NCBI RefSeq assembly: GCF_002954385.1
Contig: NZ_MQVY01000004.1
Span: 62,001 to 126,000 of the forward strand
Length of the DNA: 64,000 nt
Origin: Tenacibaculum sp. SG-28
GTDB lineage: Bacteria > Bacteroidota > Bacteroidia > Flavobacteriales > Flavobacteriaceae
Direction of reading: 5' to 3'
The translations under genes and the position numbers were made by a program. Below the pieces are notes generated by a model, which was not told the DNA's origin, did no database searches, and saw only the letters and a program-made list of their open reading frames with translations. Shown in pieces: positions 9,501 to 19,208 of this stretch. The first letter of the stretch is position 1; every line of letters starts with the position of its first letter.

Positions 9501-9840
9501 CTTTTTTTGAGATACCAAGAGCTGTTACAACAACTTCTTCAAGCATATTGTCGCTTTGCATTTCAATATCTATTTTAGAGGTCGAACCTACAGTTTTTTC
9601 AACAGAGGTCATACCAACAAAGCTGTACACTAAAACATCTCCAGTTTTAGCTTTGATACTATAATTTCCATCAAAATCAGTTTCCGTACCTTTTGATGTA
9701 CCTTTTAGTAAAATAGTAACCCCAGGTAGTGGTCCAGATTCATCCGAAACATTTCCTGAAATTATTTTTTCTTGTGCAAAAGAAACTTGCACAATAAACG
9801 CTAGGAATAGCGTCAAAATTCCATTAAATTTTGTTTTCAT
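6583..9840 (-). CDS. SusC/RagA-family TonB-linked outer-membrane transporter
   Basis: A complete 1085-residue TonB-dependent transporter forming the SusC half of a SusC/SusD uptake complex in the outer membrane. It has a signal peptide cleaved after VSFA, a CarboxypepD_reg domain (IISGNVSDESGPLPGVTI, residues about 25-100), and the family motif EEVVVTALGISKKEKAIGYA. The plug domain lies around residues 110-235 (VVDGVPIDN, then YGSRGANGVILITTKSG). A barrel of about 800 residues follows, ending in the terminal Phe (NVSVKF). There is no extra TonB-box or STN/anti-sigma interaction domain at the N-terminus, so it is not of the FecA-like self-signalling type. It is probably co-transcribed with the susD-like gene downstream. 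Confidence 0.96.
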   Translation of the reverse strand: MKTKFNGILTLFLAFIVQVSFAQEKIISGNVSDESGPLPGVTILLKGTSKGTETDFDGNYSIKAKTGDVLVYSFVGMTSVEKTVGSTSKIDIEMQSDNMLEEVVVTALGISKKEKAIGYAVQQVDGEQLNQTKETNIVNALQGQVAGVQIQGSPSALGGSSRITIRGSNSFLGNNQPLFVVDGVPIDNANYASNSQQRGFGGGSYDYGNGASDIDPSNIETMSVLKGAAASALYGSRGANGVILITTKSGRGVKGIGVSFDTAVTFDNVANLIPIQQMYGGGSIYSDVDAQGFTVGRNGFKLFTQDGVEYLAPNYGKDGSWGPKYNPNILVRHWDSWDENSSNYKEVRPWVAPKNSYEDFFDTGLTLTNSIAFTGSNEKGNFRASYTNLSQKGTTPNAKLERNTINLNSGYNFTDKLKANFVVNYVRTDAENRNATGYDNTNPMQAFTQWWQSQLDVERLKERQNLLSGGQYTWNLTGISTDRTNNNQLTGIDFDPNYFDNPYWVRNNYLQEDFKNRLYGNVNLSYALTEELSITTQFGTDWYQFSLREGIPDGSVAGSNYTETERQFQETNMEVRLNYNTNFSEDWTFNAGIGANSMVNRSKRFTSTTNGGLVIDRFFNIANSAQDPTTDTYERKKGINSIFGLASFGWKDMLFLDLTARNDWSSILPEDNNSYFYPSASMSFVLTELNGLNQSNFLNFAKIRASIAQVGNDGDPYSLYDVYNPINPNFDGNPLYSVPNQRQNPNLTNELTTEYEFGVFAKFFGGRLSVDAAYYNRLTEDQIFPVDASATTGYSAVYLNAGSMRNSGVELQLNGTPIRTENFSWNLGLNLTSQNNEVVELLKDENGESITESLIQGGTWAADLRVQEGKPYMALYGQDYIYDDNGNKVIGDNGYYKFTEDRVYLGSAIADWIGGFNTSFNYKNLTLSALFDFQVGGIIHSTSLQWSKYSGMHPETVSFNGEADTRENGMVLPGVLENGSTNDIRIDPQTYYQTTWRVAAPNVYDASYLKFREIRLNYSLPQRFLGRSAISNVDFSVFGRNLAILSADLPYLDPQVVTGSGNVQGLENAQVPSTRSFGLNVSVKF

Positions 9841-9964
9841 TGCGTATTAGTTTGAATTATTTCATCCAAAAGTCTTAATTTTATGTTAATAAAACAACAT
9901 ATATTTTAAAAAAATGTTAATGGGTGCGAATTTAATGTTAAAAAGGCGAGAAAAGATTTCTGAA

Positions 9965-11589
9965 TTAAAGGAAACTTATAACTTTTATTGCTAAAAATGA
10001 ATTGTTAAAATTCCAGGTTGAACTCTCTGATTTACCGATAGTATAGGTAATAGTAACTAAATTATTGCTAGTGTTTTGTTTATAGCCAATTCCGATACCC
10101 TGAGCTGTCTTGTAGCTTTTATCGATTTTATACCTACCCAGGTCCAATATTGCATAAATACTAGTTTTTCCGGTAATTTTATAGTGATATTCTGAATTAA
10201 GAACACCAAAGGAAGGGGTGAAAACACTTTGTGGGTTAATTCCTCTAATTGTGCCTGTTCCACCGATTCTAAACAGCTCATTGGTAAGTGTATTTTCCGA
10301 TACTAAATGTTTGAATTTTCCGGATATAAAAAGTCCGTTACGTGAATTTATTTCCCATAAATAGTGTATCACTGTTTCTAATTTGAGTTGTTCGTTTTTA
10401 TCCCCGGCACTAATGCGCGAACCAAAAGAGGGTTTGATCGTAGCTGAAAATTTAGTATTGGAAAAGAAATTTGTTTGCTTAAAAACCTCATATTGGTAAT
10501 ATGTTCCGAGAAAATAACTGTTAAAATTATCTATGGTTTCCTCGGAATTACTTAAGGTGTTGGTAGAGTTGTTGCTTTCAAAAGTGACTCCAAGTATTGT
10601 TTTGTTGCCCATCGCGTATTGTATAGAGCTCTGGAAGCTAGTGGTAACAAAACTGGTGTCTTGTTTAAAAATTTCAAAGTGTGCGTCTGTGGTAAACTTT
10701 GTGTTAAATAGGTATGGTACTTTGGTGTATAAATTGAAGTTTTCACTTCTGTTTTTTAACTTTTCCCATTTTAAGGTAAATACTTCACCACCATTTAAAG
10801 TGTTTTCTAGTTTAAGGTCGAGATAACCAATAACCTCTATTTTTTTTGAGGTTTCATTAGATGATATGTTTATCAGGCCATCAAAATAGCTGCTTTTTTT
10901 TCTTTTCAAATATAGGTAAAGCAGGGTAGAGTCTTTACTAAATAGAAAACTTGGAGCTCTGGTTTGATTTACAAAAGGTAAGGTTTCTATTGCAGAACTG
11001 ATTTTGTTTAATGTGTTGTTGCTAGGGATAGTTTTACTATCAACGCGCAAATAATTTTTAACGTGTGATTGCGGAAATTTTGTATATCCCTTAATTATTG
11101 TTTGGTCAACGGTTCTCGATTTTGTTTTTGAGGTGGTAAGTTCAGCCGATAGCGTATCGTTTTTGGTGGTAATATTTTGTAATCGAATCTCTGAAAATGA
11201 ATTTCCTTTGTTCTCTAGTTCTTCAGACTTTTTTAGCAAATATTTCTCTAGATTTTCTATAGGTAGTACGACGGTATTTATGGAGTCGGTAAGAAGAACT
11301 ATGTTTGTTTTTTTTGTAAAGTAAATTTGTATGTAAAGGTGTTTCTGTTTTTTGTAGTTGTATACTGATAATTGAAGTATCCTTTTCTTTTTAAAATCGC
11401 TTCGATTTTTTCAAACTCAAGTAATAGGGCGGTTTCTGTTTTAAATTTATTTTTATGCGTAATGCTTTTGAGGACTTGCCGATCAAGATTGTCCTTTGCA
11501 GAAAGTTTCAAGTTGTATTCTTGCGCTGAAAGTAAGGAAGAGATGAGAAATAATAAGGTGGTGATACCAATGTTTTTAAACAATCTCAT
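9965..11589 (-). CDS. Omp85/TamA-like outer-membrane protein with POTRA-like N-terminus, one frameshift
   Basis: The gene starts at 11589 with a clean signal peptide (MRLFKNIGITTLLFLISS). The frame is lost at a run of eight bases (11308-11315); one more A on the coding strand joins FTLQKK to TNIVLLTDSINTVV and gives about 541 residues. The middle contains a POTRA-like unit (IIKGYTKFPQSHVKNYLRV). The C-terminal third is beta-rich, with FRIGGTGTIRGINPQ. The last piece resembles the GG...(V/I)RG(F/Y) lock motif of Omp85 barrels, here with Ile in the last position. The general role would be protein insertion or secretion across the outer membrane, but the client is unknown. It is too short to be BamA itself. 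It lies upstream of susC on the same strand. Confidence 0.7.
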
Positions 11590-11677
11590 TAATTTATTAC
11601 GTTTACAGCGAAAGTACATTTTTATTAACTTAAATGCTATGTTTTTTATGTAGTAAACAAAAATAACTCACTGACAT

Positions 11678-11707
11678 TTGAATAATTAGAAAATTGTCGT
11701 ACATTTG
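11678..11707 (+). promoter_or_regulatory. Bacteroidota-type promoter of the str operon
   Basis: A TTG at 11678-11680 and TACATTTG at 11700-11707 are 19 bp apart, matching the -33 TTG / -7 TANNTTTG pattern of the Bacteroidota primary sigma factor. Transcription would begin about 50 bp before rpsL. Confidence 0.75.
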
Positions 11708-11767
11708 CGCACTCTTTAAAATTAGAGAAATCATATTAGTACAAACGAAAAATAGTAATTAATTAGT

Positions 11768-12148
11768 ATGCCAACTATTCAACAATTAGTTCGTAAAGGA
11801 AGAACCAAAATAACTAAGAAGAGTAAATCGGCTGCTTTGACATCATGTCCTCAAAGACGTGGAGTTTGTACGCGTGTTTACACTACCACACCGAAAAAAC
11901 CTAACTCAGCGATGCGTAAAGTAGCGCGTGTTAGATTAACAAATGGTAATGAAATCAATGCGTACATTCCAGGGGAAGGACATAATCTTCAGGAGCACTC
12001 GATAGTATTAGTTAGAGGTGGAAGGGTAAAAGATTTACCAGGGGTTAAATATCACATTGTTCGTGGTGCATTAGATACTGCAGGTGTTGAGGGAAGAACT
12101 CAACGAAGATCTAAGTACGGAGCAAAACGCCCAAAAGACAAGAAGTAA
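11768..12148 (+). CDS. rpsL: 30S ribosomal protein S12
   Basis: Full-length S12 (126 residues), a decoding-centre protein of the small subunit. The two loops that face the A site are intact: [11 protein letters not shown] with Lys43, and [13 protein letters not shown] with the second key Lys. The positions where streptomycin-resistance substitutions are known therefore have the wild-type residues. It is the first gene of the str operon and follows the promoter at 11678-11707; rpsG begins 31 bp later. Confidence 0.98.
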   Translation: MPTIQQLVRKGRTKITKKSKSAALTSCPQRRGVCTRVYTTTPKKPNSAMRKVARVRLTNGNEINAYIPGEGHNLQEHSIVLVRGGRVKDLPGVKYHIVRGALDTAGVEGRTQRRSKYGAKRPKDKK

Positions 12149-12179
12149 AAATAATTAGTAACTTTTTTAATGTAAAGAC

Positions 12180-12656
12180 ATGAGGAAAAGAAGAGCTAAA
12201 AAAAGAGTTTTGTTACCGGATCCTAAATTTAATGATCAATTAGTAACACGTTTTGTGAACAACCTAATGTGGGACGGTAAAAAATCTGTAGCATTCAAAG
12301 TGTTTTACGATGCAATTGATATCGTAAACGAAAAGAAAACTGACGAGGAAAAGTCGGCTTTAGAAATCTGGAAAGACGGTTTGTCAAATGTTATGCCACA
12401 CGTAGAGGTGCGTTCTCGTCGTGTAGGTGGAGCAACATTCCAAATTCCAATGCAAATTCGTCCAGATCGCAAAGTATCAATGGCGATTAAATGGATGATT
12501 ACTTACGCTCGTAAGCGTAATGAAAAAACAATGGCACAACGTTTGGCTGCAGAGGTATTAGCTGCTGCTAAAGAAGAAGGTGCTGCTGTTAAGAAAAGAG
12601 TAGATACTCATAAAATGGCTGAAGCAAATAAAGCTTTCTCACACTTTAGATTTTAA
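12180..12656 (+). CDS. rpsG: 30S ribosomal protein S7
   Basis: Full-length S7 (158 residues), the primary assembly protein of the 30S head and a neighbour of the E-site tRNA. The conserved N-terminal MRKRRAKKR tail and the signature [18 protein letters not shown] are present, as is [10 protein letters not shown]. It sits between rpsL and fusA in the normal str order, with only 5 bp to fusA. Confidence 0.98.
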   Translation: MRKRRAKKRVLLPDPKFNDQLVTRFVNNLMWDGKKSVAFKVFYDAIDIVNEKKTDEEKSALEIWKDGLSNVMPHVEVRSRRVGGATFQIPMQIRPDRKVSMAIKWMITYARKRNEKTMAQRLAAEVLAAAKEEGAAVKKRVDTHKMAEANKAFSHFRF

Positions 12657-12661
12657 TAACC

Positions 12662-14779
12662 ATGGGTAGAGATTTAAAATATACAAGAAATATTGGTATT
12701 GCTGCGCACATTGATGCTGGTAAAACCACTACAACAGAGCGTATCTTATATTACACAGGTGTTTCTCATAAAATAGGGGAAGTACATGATGGAGCTGCTA
12801 CGATGGACTGGATGGAGCAAGAGCAGGAAAGAGGTATTACAATTACTTCTGCTGCAACTACTTGTACATGGAATTTTCCAACGGAAAACGGAAAACCAAC
12901 AGCAGATGCTAAGGGATATCACTTTAATATTATCGATACTCCTGGTCACGTTGATTTTACTGTAGAGGTAAATCGTTCTTTACGTGTATTAGACGGTTTA
13001 GTATTCTTATTTTCTGCTGTAGATGGTGTTGAGCCTCAGTCGGAGACTAACTGGAGATTAGCAGATAACTACAAAGTGCCAAGAATGGGGTTTGTTAATA
13101 AGATGGACCGTCAAGGGTCTAACTTTTTAGCAGTTTGTCAGCAAGTAAAAGACATGTTAGGTTCAAACGCTGTGCCTATCGTATTGAATATTGGTGATGA
13201 AGCAGATTTCAAAGGTATAGTTGACTTAGTGAAAAACCGTGCTATTGTTTGGCATGATGAAACACAAGGGGCAACGTTTGATGTTATCGAGATACCAGAA
13301 GATTTAAAAGAAGAAGCAAGAGAGTTACGTGGTAAACTTATTGAAGAAGTTGCTGCTTATGACGAAAACTTGTTAGAAAAATACATGGAAGATGAAGATT
13401 CAATTACAGAAGACGAAGTACATGCTGCTTTGCGTGCTGCTGTAATGGATATGTCAATTATTCCAATGGTTTGTGGTTCTGCCTTCAAAAACAAAGGGGT
13501 ACAGTTCTTACTAGACGCTGTTTGTCGTTATTTACCTTCACCGGTAGATAAGGATGCTATCGTAGGAACAGATCCTAATACTGGTGAAGAGGTTTCTCGT
13601 AAGCCAGATGCAAAAGAGCCTTTTTCAGCTTTAGCATTTAAAATTGCAACAGATCCTTTCGTAGGACGTTTAGCTTTCTTCCGTGCGTATTCAGGTCGTT
13701 TAGATGCGGGTTCTTATGTATTGAACAATCGTTCAGGTAAAAAAGAGCGTATCTCACGTATCTATCAGATGCACTCTAATAAGCAAAATGCTATCGATTT
13801 TATCGAGGCAGGAGATATTGGAGCTGCTGTTGGATTTAAATCCATTAAGACAGGAGATACATTATCAGATGAGAAAAATCCAATAGTTTTAGAATCTATG
13901 GATTTCCCAGATCCTGTAATTGGTATCGCTGTTGAGCCTAAGACTAAAGCCGACGTAGATAAATTAGGAGTTTCTTTAGCGAAACTAGCGGAAGAAGATC
14001 CAACATTTACAGTTCGTACAGACGAAGCTTCTGGGCAGACTATTATTTCAGGAATGGGAGAGTTACACCTTGATATTATTGTTGATCGTTTAAAACGTGA
14101 GTTTAAGGTGGAAGTTAATGTAGGACAGCCACAAGTAGAGTACAAAGAAGCGATTACTGCTAAAGCAGATCACAGAGAAGTGTATAAAAAGCAGTCTGGT
14201 GGACGTGGTAAGTTTGCAGATATCGTATTTACAATGGAGCCTGCAGATGAAGGAACCCAAGGATTACAATTTGAGTCTGTTATTAAAGGTGGTAACGTTC
14301 CTAAGGAATTTGTACCTTCTGTAGAGAAAGGATTCAAGGAAGCAATGAAGAATGGTCCTTTAGCTGGTTATGAGATGGATTCGATGAAAATTACGCTTAC
14401 AGATGGGTCTTTCCACCCAGTGGATTCGGATCAGTTATCTTTCGAATTAGCTGCAAAAATGGGATATAAGGCTGCTGCAAAAGCTGCCAGAGCTGTAATC
14501 ATGGAGCCATTAATGAAACTAGAGGTGTTAACTCCTGAAGAAAACATGGGAGACATCGTAGGAGATTTAAACAGAAGACGTGGTCAAGTCTCAGACATGA
14601 GCGACCGTGCCGGTTCAAAAGTTGTAAAAGCGCAAGTACCATTATCAGAAATGTTTGGATATGTAACAGCATTAAGAACAATGTCTTCTGGTAGAGCTAC
14701 TTCTACTATGGAATTCTCGCACTACGCGGAAACTCCAAGTAATATTTCAGAAGAGGTAATTGCAAACGCTAAAGGTTAA
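12662..14779 (+). CDS. fusA: Elongation factor G
   Basis: A 705-residue translocase GTPase that moves tRNA and mRNA through the ribosome after peptide transfer. GTPase motifs are in place: [13 protein letters not shown] (G1, about residue 17), DTPGHVDF (G3, about residue 91) and NKMDRQG (G4, about residue 145). Domains II to V follow, and the domain IV region contains the conserved GGRGKF. Its place between rpsG and rpsJ is the standard str-operon position, which supports the main housekeeping EF-G rather than a paralogue. Confidence 0.98.
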   Translation: MGRDLKYTRNIGIAAHIDAGKTTTTERILYYTGVSHKIGEVHDGAATMDWMEQEQERGITITSAATTCTWNFPTENGKPTADAKGYHFNIIDTPGHVDFTVEVNRSLRVLDGLVFLFSAVDGVEPQSETNWRLADNYKVPRMGFVNKMDRQGSNFLAVCQQVKDMLGSNAVPIVLNIGDEADFKGIVDLVKNRAIVWHDETQGATFDVIEIPEDLKEEARELRGKLIEEVAAYDENLLEKYMEDEDSITEDEVHAALRAAVMDMSIIPMVCGSAFKNKGVQFLLDAVCRYLPSPVDKDAIVGTDPNTGEEVSRKPDAKEPFSALAFKIATDPFVGRLAFFRAYSGRLDAGSYVLNNRSGKKERISRIYQMHSNKQNAIDFIEAGDIGAAVGFKSIKTGDTLSDEKNPIVLESMDFPDPVIGIAVEPKTKADVDKLGVSLAKLAEEDPTFTVRTDEASGQTIISGMGELHLDIIVDRLKREFKVEVNVGQPQVEYKEAITAKADHREVYKKQSGGRGKFADIVFTMEPADEGTQGLQFESVIKGGNVPKEFVPSVEKGFKEAMKNGPLAGYEMDSMKITLTDGSFHPVDSDQLSFELAAKMGYKAAAKAARAVIMEPLMKLEVLTPEENMGDIVGDLNRRRGQVSDMSDRAGSKVVKAQVPLSEMFGYVTALRTMSSGRATSTMEFSHYAETPSNISEEVIANAKG

Positions 14780-14784
14780 TTAAG

Positions 14785-15090
14785 ATGAGTCAAAAAATTA
14801 GAATAAAATTAAAATCTTACGATTATAACTTAGTAGACAAATCTGCTGAAAAAATTGTAAAGACAGTAAAAAGTACTGGAGCGGTTGTTAACGGACCGAT
14901 TCCTTTACCAACTCATAAGAAGATTTTTACAGTATTACGTTCTCCACACGTAAACAAAAAATCAAGAGAGCAATTTCAATTATCAGCTTACAAACGTTTA
15001 TTGGATATTTATAGTTCTTCTTCTAAGACTATTGATGCTCTAATGAAATTAGAGTTGCCAAGCGGTGTTGAAGTTGAGATTAAAGTATAA
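14785..15090 (+). CDS. rpsJ: 30S ribosomal protein S10
   Basis: Full-length S10 (101 residues), a 30S head protein that in other bacteria also serves as NusE in antitermination. It has the [20 protein letters not shown] start and the [22 protein letters not shown] core. It begins 5 bp after fusA and is the last gene of the str operon here: a strong terminator follows within 11 bp. This separates it from rplC, although in many bacteria the two are contiguous. Confidence 0.97.
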   Translation: MSQKIRIKLKSYDYNLVDKSAEKIVKTVKSTGAVVNGPIPLPTHKKIFTVLRSPHVNKKSREQFQLSAYKRLLDIYSSSSKTIDALMKLELPSGVEVEIKV

Positions 15091-15100
15091 GTATTGTATT

Positions 15101-15138
15101 AACTTTCGGTTTATTTTGTTAAACCGAAAGTTTTTTTT
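15101..15138 (+). terminator. Intrinsic terminator ending the str operon
   Basis: A 13-bp perfect stem (15101-15113 with 15120-15132) with a 6-nt loop, followed by a T run to 15138, directly after rpsJ. The loop contains TTTTG, which also serves as the -33 element of the next promoter. Confidence 0.88.
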
Positions 15139-15145
15139 ACTTTTG
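15116..15145 (+). promoter_or_regulatory. Promoter of the S10-spc-alpha superoperon, embedded in the str terminator
   Basis: TTG at 15116-15118 and TACTTTTG at 15138-15145 are spaced by 19 bp, fitting the Bacteroidota promoter consensus. The -33 element lies in the loop of the preceding terminator and the spacer covers its 3' arm and T run. Transcription would start around 15152, giving a leader of about 230 nt before rplC. Confidence 0.7.
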
Positions 15146-15231
15146 CACACCGAATTAAACATCGTTTAGTTTTATACTATCTGATATTTAGTTCCTTAAA
15201 CATGTCCGGAGGGTTTCGCGAAGGAAAAATG

Positions 15232-15278
15232 GTAAACACTTAAGTCAGAGCGAAAGGTGTTTACGCTCTTTTTTTTTG
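15232..15278 (+). promoter_or_regulatory. Candidate attenuator (alternative hairpins) in the rplC leader
   Basis: Two overlapping stems can be drawn. Stem A pairs GTAAACAC (15232-15239) with GTGTTTAC (15257-15264). Stem B pairs AGAGCG (15247-15252) with CGCTCT (15264-15269) and runs straight into about ten T, the form of a terminator. The 3' arm of A lies in the loop of B and the 5' arm of B lies in the loop of A, so they exclude each other. This is the layout of a transcription attenuator placed before the ribosomal operon. The ligand is unknown; a ribosomal protein made by the operon is the natural guess. Confidence 0.6.
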
Positions 15279-15382
15279 GATTCTGTTCGGGTGTTTAACG
15301 AAACTTTTGTTTCAAATTTATATTTATTAATAGACGCGCTGGATGCTAATTTTATAATCTAATCGTCTAAAAACAAACAAAT

Positions 15383-16000
15383 ATGTCTGGGTTAATAGGA
15401 AAAAAAGTAGGTATGACCAGCTTATTCGATGAGAACGGGAAAAACATTCCTTGTACAGTTATCGAAGCAGGGCCATGCGTAGTTACCCAAGTCAGAACCG
15501 AAGAGGTGGATGGCTACAATGCTTTACAACTTGGTTTCGATGACAAAAAAGCTAAAAGCTCGAATAAAGCTTTAGATGGACACTTTAAAAAAGCTGGTAC
15601 ATCTGCTAAGAGAAAAGTTGTTGAATTTCAAGGATTTGATGGCGAGTACAAATTAGGTGATTCTATTACTGTGGAGCACTTTACAGAAGGAGAATTCGTT
15701 GACGTGTCAGGGGTTTCTAAAGGTAAAGGTTTTCAGGGAGTTGTTAAACGTCATGGTTTTGCCGGAGTTGGACAAGCTACACACGGTCAACATAACCGTT
15801 TAAGAGCGCCAGGTTCTATTGGTGCTGCATCATATCCTGCACGTGTATTCAAAGGAATGCGTATGGCAGGTCGTATGGGTGGTGATAATGTAAAAGTTCA
15901 AAATTTAAGAGTACTTAAGGTTGTTGCAGAAAAGAACCTTATCGTTGTAAAAGGAGCGATTCCTGGTCACAAGAACTCTTATGTAACTATCGAGAAATAA
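15383..16000 (+). CDS. rplC: 50S ribosomal protein L3
   Basis: Full-length L3 (205 residues), an early 23S rRNA assembly protein with a loop reaching the peptidyl-transferase centre. It starts [15 protein letters not shown] and contains [14 protein letters not shown] and the loop region [14 protein letters not shown]. It is the first gene after a 230-nt leader carrying a possible attenuator. Its stop codon overlaps the rplD start by one base (TAATG), indicating translational coupling. Confidence 0.97.
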   Translation: MSGLIGKKVGMTSLFDENGKNIPCTVIEAGPCVVTQVRTEEVDGYNALQLGFDDKKAKSSNKALDGHFKKAGTSAKRKVVEFQGFDGEYKLGDSITVEHFTEGEFVDVSGVSKGKGFQGVVKRHGFAGVGQATHGQHNRLRAPGSIGAASYPARVFKGMRMAGRMGGDNVKVQNLRVLKVVAEKNLIVVKGAIPGHKNSYVTIEK

Positions 16001-16629
16001 TGAAAGTAGCAGTATTAGATATTACAGGAAAAGATACTGGTAGAAAAGTTGAACTTTCTAGCGAAGTATTCGGAATAGAGCCTAATGATCATGCAATTTA
16101 CTTAGATGTTAAGCAGTACCTGGCTAATCAAAGACAAGGTACACACAAGTCAAAAGAAAGAGCAGATATTAAAGGAAGTACACGAAAGATTAAAAAACAA
16201 AAAGGTACAGGTACTGCTCGTGCGGGAAGTATCAAGTCTCCTATCTTTAGAGGTGGAGGACGTGTTTTTGGTCCAAGACCAAGAAGTTATTCTTTCAAAC
16301 TAAACAAAAATTTAAAGCGTTTGGCTAGAAAGTCTGCTTTAAGTATTCAAGCAAAAGATAACAATTTAGTAGTAATAGAAGACTTTAATTTTGAGACTCC
16401 TAAAACTAAAGAATTTGTTAATGTCTTAAAAGCTTTAGAATTAGATACTAAAAAGACATTGTTCGTTTTAGGAGAAGAAAGTAAAAACGTGTATTTATCT
16501 TCACGTAATCTTGAAAAATCTAAAGTAGTTAATGCTTCAGGTATCAATACCTACAATGTTTTAAATGCAAACAGAGTTGTTATTGCTGAAAGCTCATTAG
16601 AAGGAATACAATCTAATTTAAGTAAATAG
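16000..16629 (+). CDS. rplD: 50S ribosomal protein L4
   Basis: Full-length L4 (209 residues). L4 lines the nascent-peptide tunnel; in gamma-proteobacteria it also represses its own S10 operon through leader attenuation. The tunnel loop is present ([19 protein letters not shown], then [15 protein letters not shown]). Overlap with rplC by one base and 8 bp to rplW show a compact operon. If the leader structure before rplC is a real attenuator, L4 is one candidate ligand, but the sequence alone does not show it. Confidence 0.97.
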   Translation: MKVAVLDITGKDTGRKVELSSEVFGIEPNDHAIYLDVKQYLANQRQGTHKSKERADIKGSTRKIKKQKGTGTARAGSIKSPIFRGGGRVFGPRPRSYSFKLNKNLKRLARKSALSIQAKDNNLVVIEDFNFETPKTKEFVNVLKALELDTKKTLFVLGEESKNVYLSSRNLEKSKVVNASGINTYNVLNANRVVIAESSLEGIQSNLSK

Positions 16630-16637
16630 GGAAGGAA

Positions 16638-16928
16638 ATGAGTATTTTAATTAAACCTATTATTACAGAAAAAGCTACAAATGATAGCGAATTATATAAT
16701 CGTTATACATTTGTTGTAAATAAGAAAGCTAACAAAATTGAGATCAAGGGAGCTGTAGAAGCTGCCTATGGTGTTGCCGTTACTGCTGTAAAAACAATGA
16801 ATCACCCAGCTTTACGAAAAACTAAATATACTAAAAAAGGTTTAGTTTCTGGTTTAACTAGTGGTTACAAAAAAGCAGTAGTACAGTTAGCAGATGGAGA
16901 ATCTATTGATTTTTATAACAATCTTTAA
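16638..16928 (+). CDS. rplW: 50S ribosomal protein L23
   Basis: Full-length L23 (96 residues), the tunnel-exit protein that docks signal recognition particle and trigger factor. Start [14 protein letters not shown] and the core [19 protein letters not shown] fit the family. It is placed between L4 and L2 as in nearly all bacteria, with 8 and 11 bp gaps. Confidence 0.96.
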   Translation: MSILIKPIITEKATNDSELYNRYTFVVNKKANKIEIKGAVEAAYGVAVTAVKTMNHPALRKTKYTKKGLVSGLTSGYKKAVVQLADGESIDFYNNL

Positions 16929-16939
16929 GAAAAGACAGA

Positions 16940-17764
16940 ATGTCAGTTAGAAAATTAAAACCAATAACACCAGGTCAGCGTTTTAGAGTAGTAAATGGGT
17001 TCGACACCATAACTACTGATAAGCCGGAGAAATCTTTATTAGCTCCGAAAAAACGATCTGGAGGTCGAAACAATCAGGGAAGAATGACTACCCGTAATAT
17101 TGGTGGTGGTCATAAACAAAAATATCGTATCATTGATTTCAAAAGAAACAAGGAAGGTATTCCTGCTACAGTAAAAACTATTGAGTACGATCCAAATCGT
17201 ACTGCATTTATTGCCTTAGTGGTTTATGCTGATGGAGAAAAACGTTATGTAATTGCTCAAAACGGATTAAAAGTAGGTCAGACTATAGTTTCCGGTAAAG
17301 AAGTAATGCCAGAGGTTGGAAATGCTATGTATTTAAGCGATATTCCTTTAGGTACTACAATATCTTGTATTGAATTACATCCAGGACAAGGCGCTGTAAT
17401 GGCTCGTTCTGCTGGGTCTTTTGCACAATTAATGGCAAGAGACGGAAAATATGCAACTGTTAAACTACCTTCAGGAGAGACAAGATTAATCTTGTTAACT
17501 TGTAAAGCTACTATTGGGGTAGTGTCTAATTCAGACCACCAATTGTTAGTTTCTGGTAAAGCTGGTAGAAGTAGATGGTTAGGAAGAAGACCTAGAACCA
17601 ACGCAGTAAGAATGAACCCTGTTGATCACCCAATGGGTGGTGGTGAAGGACGTTCTTCAGGAGGTCACCCAAGATCTAGAAATGGTATTCCTGCAAAAGG
17701 ATTTAAGACTAGATCAAAAACCAAAGCTAGTAATAAGTATATTATAGAACGTAGAAAGAAATAA
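16940..17764 (+). CDS. rplB: 50S ribosomal protein L2
   Basis: Full-length L2 (274 residues), needed for subunit joining and peptidyl transfer. Both RNA-binding halves are seen, including [19 protein letters not shown] at about residue 40. The C-terminal [13 protein letters not shown] contains the conserved His implicated at the active centre. The C-terminus is basic ([18 protein letters not shown]). Six bases separate it from rpsS. Confidence 0.98.
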   Translation: MSVRKLKPITPGQRFRVVNGFDTITTDKPEKSLLAPKKRSGGRNNQGRMTTRNIGGGHKQKYRIIDFKRNKEGIPATVKTIEYDPNRTAFIALVVYADGEKRYVIAQNGLKVGQTIVSGKEVMPEVGNAMYLSDIPLGTTISCIELHPGQGAVMARSAGSFAQLMARDGKYATVKLPSGETRLILLTCKATIGVVSNSDHQLLVSGKAGRSRWLGRRPRTNAVRMNPVDHPMGGGEGRSSGGHPRSRNGIPAKGFKTRSKTKASNKYIIERRKK

Positions 17765-17770
17765 TAAGTC

Positions 17771-18049
17771 ATGGCAAGATCATTAAAAAAAGGACCTTAC
17801 GTTCACTATAAGTTAGAGAAGAAAGTGTTAGCTAACGTTGAATCTGGAAGTAAATCAGTAATTAAAACTTGGTCTAGAGCAAGTATGATTACTCCTGATT
17901 TCGTTGGACAAACTATCGCTGTGCATAACGGACGTCAGTTTGTACCTGTTTACGTAACAGAAAACATGGTAGGTCATAAATTAGGAGAATTTTCACCAAC
18001 TCGTTCTTTTAGAGGACATGCAGGTGCAAAAAATAAAGGTAAAAAATAG
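17771..18049 (+). CDS. rpsS: 30S ribosomal protein S19
   Basis: Full-length S19 (92 residues), which pairs with S13 at the top of the 30S head. It begins [18 protein letters not shown] and ends in the conserved block [16 protein letters not shown] followed by a basic tail. Normal S10-operon position between L2 and L22. Confidence 0.97.
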   Translation: MARSLKKGPYVHYKLEKKVLANVESGSKSVIKTWSRASMITPDFVGQTIAVHNGRQFVPVYVTENMVGHKLGEFSPTRSFRGHAGAKNKGKK

Positions 18050-18058
18050 TAGGAAATT

Positions 18059-18463
18059 ATGGGAAGTCGTAAACACAACATGGCAACGCAGTTAAAGGAA
18101 GCTAGAAAGCAAAAAGCTTTTGCTAAGCTTACTAACTGTCCTACATCACCAAGAAAAATGCGCTTGGTAGCAGATTTAGTTAGAGGAGTAGAAGTGGAAA
18201 AAGCTCTACAAATCTTAAAATTCAGCCCGAAAGAAGCATCTCGTAACTTAGAAAAGTTATTGTTATCAGCTATCGCCAACTGGCAAGCTAAAAACGAAGA
18301 CGCAAGTATCGAAGACGCAGGACTATTCGTTAAATCTATATACGTAGATAGCGCTGGAATGTTAAAAAGGTTAAGACCAGCTCCGCAAGGACGTGCACAC
18401 AGAATTAGAAAACGTTCTAACCACGTAACCTTAGAGTTAGGTGCTAAAAATAACAGTAATTAA
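18059..18463 (+). CDS. rplV: 50S ribosomal protein L22
   Basis: Full-length L22 (134 residues) whose long beta-hairpin lines the exit tunnel. It has the [18 protein letters not shown] block and the hairpin [25 protein letters not shown] keep the ATG at 18059 ([11 protein letters not shown]); the later in-frame ATG at [11 protein letters not shown] would shorten a Bacteroidota-typical N-terminal extension. 12 bp to rpsC. Confidence 0.96.
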   Translation: MGSRKHNMATQLKEARKQKAFAKLTNCPTSPRKMRLVADLVRGVEVEKALQILKFSPKEASRNLEKLLLSAIANWQAKNEDASIEDAGLFVKSIYVDSAGMLKRLRPAPQGRAHRIRKRSNHVTLELGAKNNSN

Positions 18464-18474
18464 TCAAAGTAGAA

Positions 18475-19188
18475 ATGGGACAAAAAACAAATCCAATAGG
18501 AAATCGTTTAGGAATCATCAGAGGATGGGAATCTAACTGGTATGGTGGAAATGACTACGGCGATAAAATTGCTGAAGATGACAAGATAAGAAAGTATATT
18601 TACGCTAGATTATCTAAGGCAAGTGTTTCTCGTGTAATTATTGAGCGTACGCTTAAACTTGTAACCGTTACTATCACTACCGCTAGACCTGGTATCATTA
18701 TCGGAAAAGGTGGACAAGAGGTAGACAAGTTAAAAGAAGAGCTTAAGAAAATTACTGGTAAGGAAGTTCAAATTAATATATTTGAAATCAAGCGTCCAGA
18801 ATTAGATGCAAAATTAGTAGCATCTAGTATTGCACGTCAGATTGAGAATAGAATTTCTTACAAAAGAGCTACTAAAATGGCAATTGCTGCTGCTATGCGC
18901 ATGAACGCAGAAGGTATCAAAGTTCAGTTGTCTGGTCGTTTAAACGGTGCTGAAATGGCACGTTCTGAGCACTACAAAGAAGGAAGAATTCCACTTTCTA
19001 CTTTTAGAGCAGATATCGATTATGCACTTGTTGAATCACATACTACATACGGAAGAATCGGTGTAAAAGTATGGATAATGAAAGGTGAGGTTTATGGAAA
19101 GCGTGAGTTATCTCCATTAGTTGGATTATCAAAGCAAAAAGGTAATTCTAACAAAGGAGGAAAACGTCAACCTCGTAGAAGAAAATAA
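18475..19188 (+). CDS. rpsC: 30S ribosomal protein S3
   Basis: Full-length S3 (237 residues), at the mRNA entry channel with helicase activity shared with S4. It begins [20 protein letters not shown]. The KH domain is seen in [18 protein letters not shown], and the C-terminal domain carries [13 protein letters not shown] and [14 protein letters not shown]. The tail is a basic low-complexity stretch ([11 protein letters not shown]). Confidence 0.98.
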   Translation: MGQKTNPIGNRLGIIRGWESNWYGGNDYGDKIAEDDKIRKYIYARLSKASVSRVIIERTLKLVTVTITTARPGIIIGKGGQEVDKLKEELKKITGKEVQINIFEIKRPELDAKLVASSIARQIENRISYKRATKMAIAAAMRMNAEGIKVQLSGRLNGAEMARSEHYKEGRIPLSTFRADIDYALVESHTTYGRIGVKVWIMKGEVYGKRELSPLVGLSKQKGNSNKGGKRQPRRRK

Positions 19189-19208
19189 TTTTTTAAAAGA
19201 AATTACAC

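Noticed and set aside
9348..9578. Plus-strand open frame inside susC
   Set aside because: It lies antisense within the conserved plug domain coding sequence, has no promoter or family likeness, and mirrors the codon pattern of susC.
5142..9840. Polysaccharide utilisation locus
   Set aside because: Only the SusC-SusD pair is present. No carbohydrate-active enzyme, sulfatase or hybrid two-component regulator is nearby, so calling a PUL would be unsupported.
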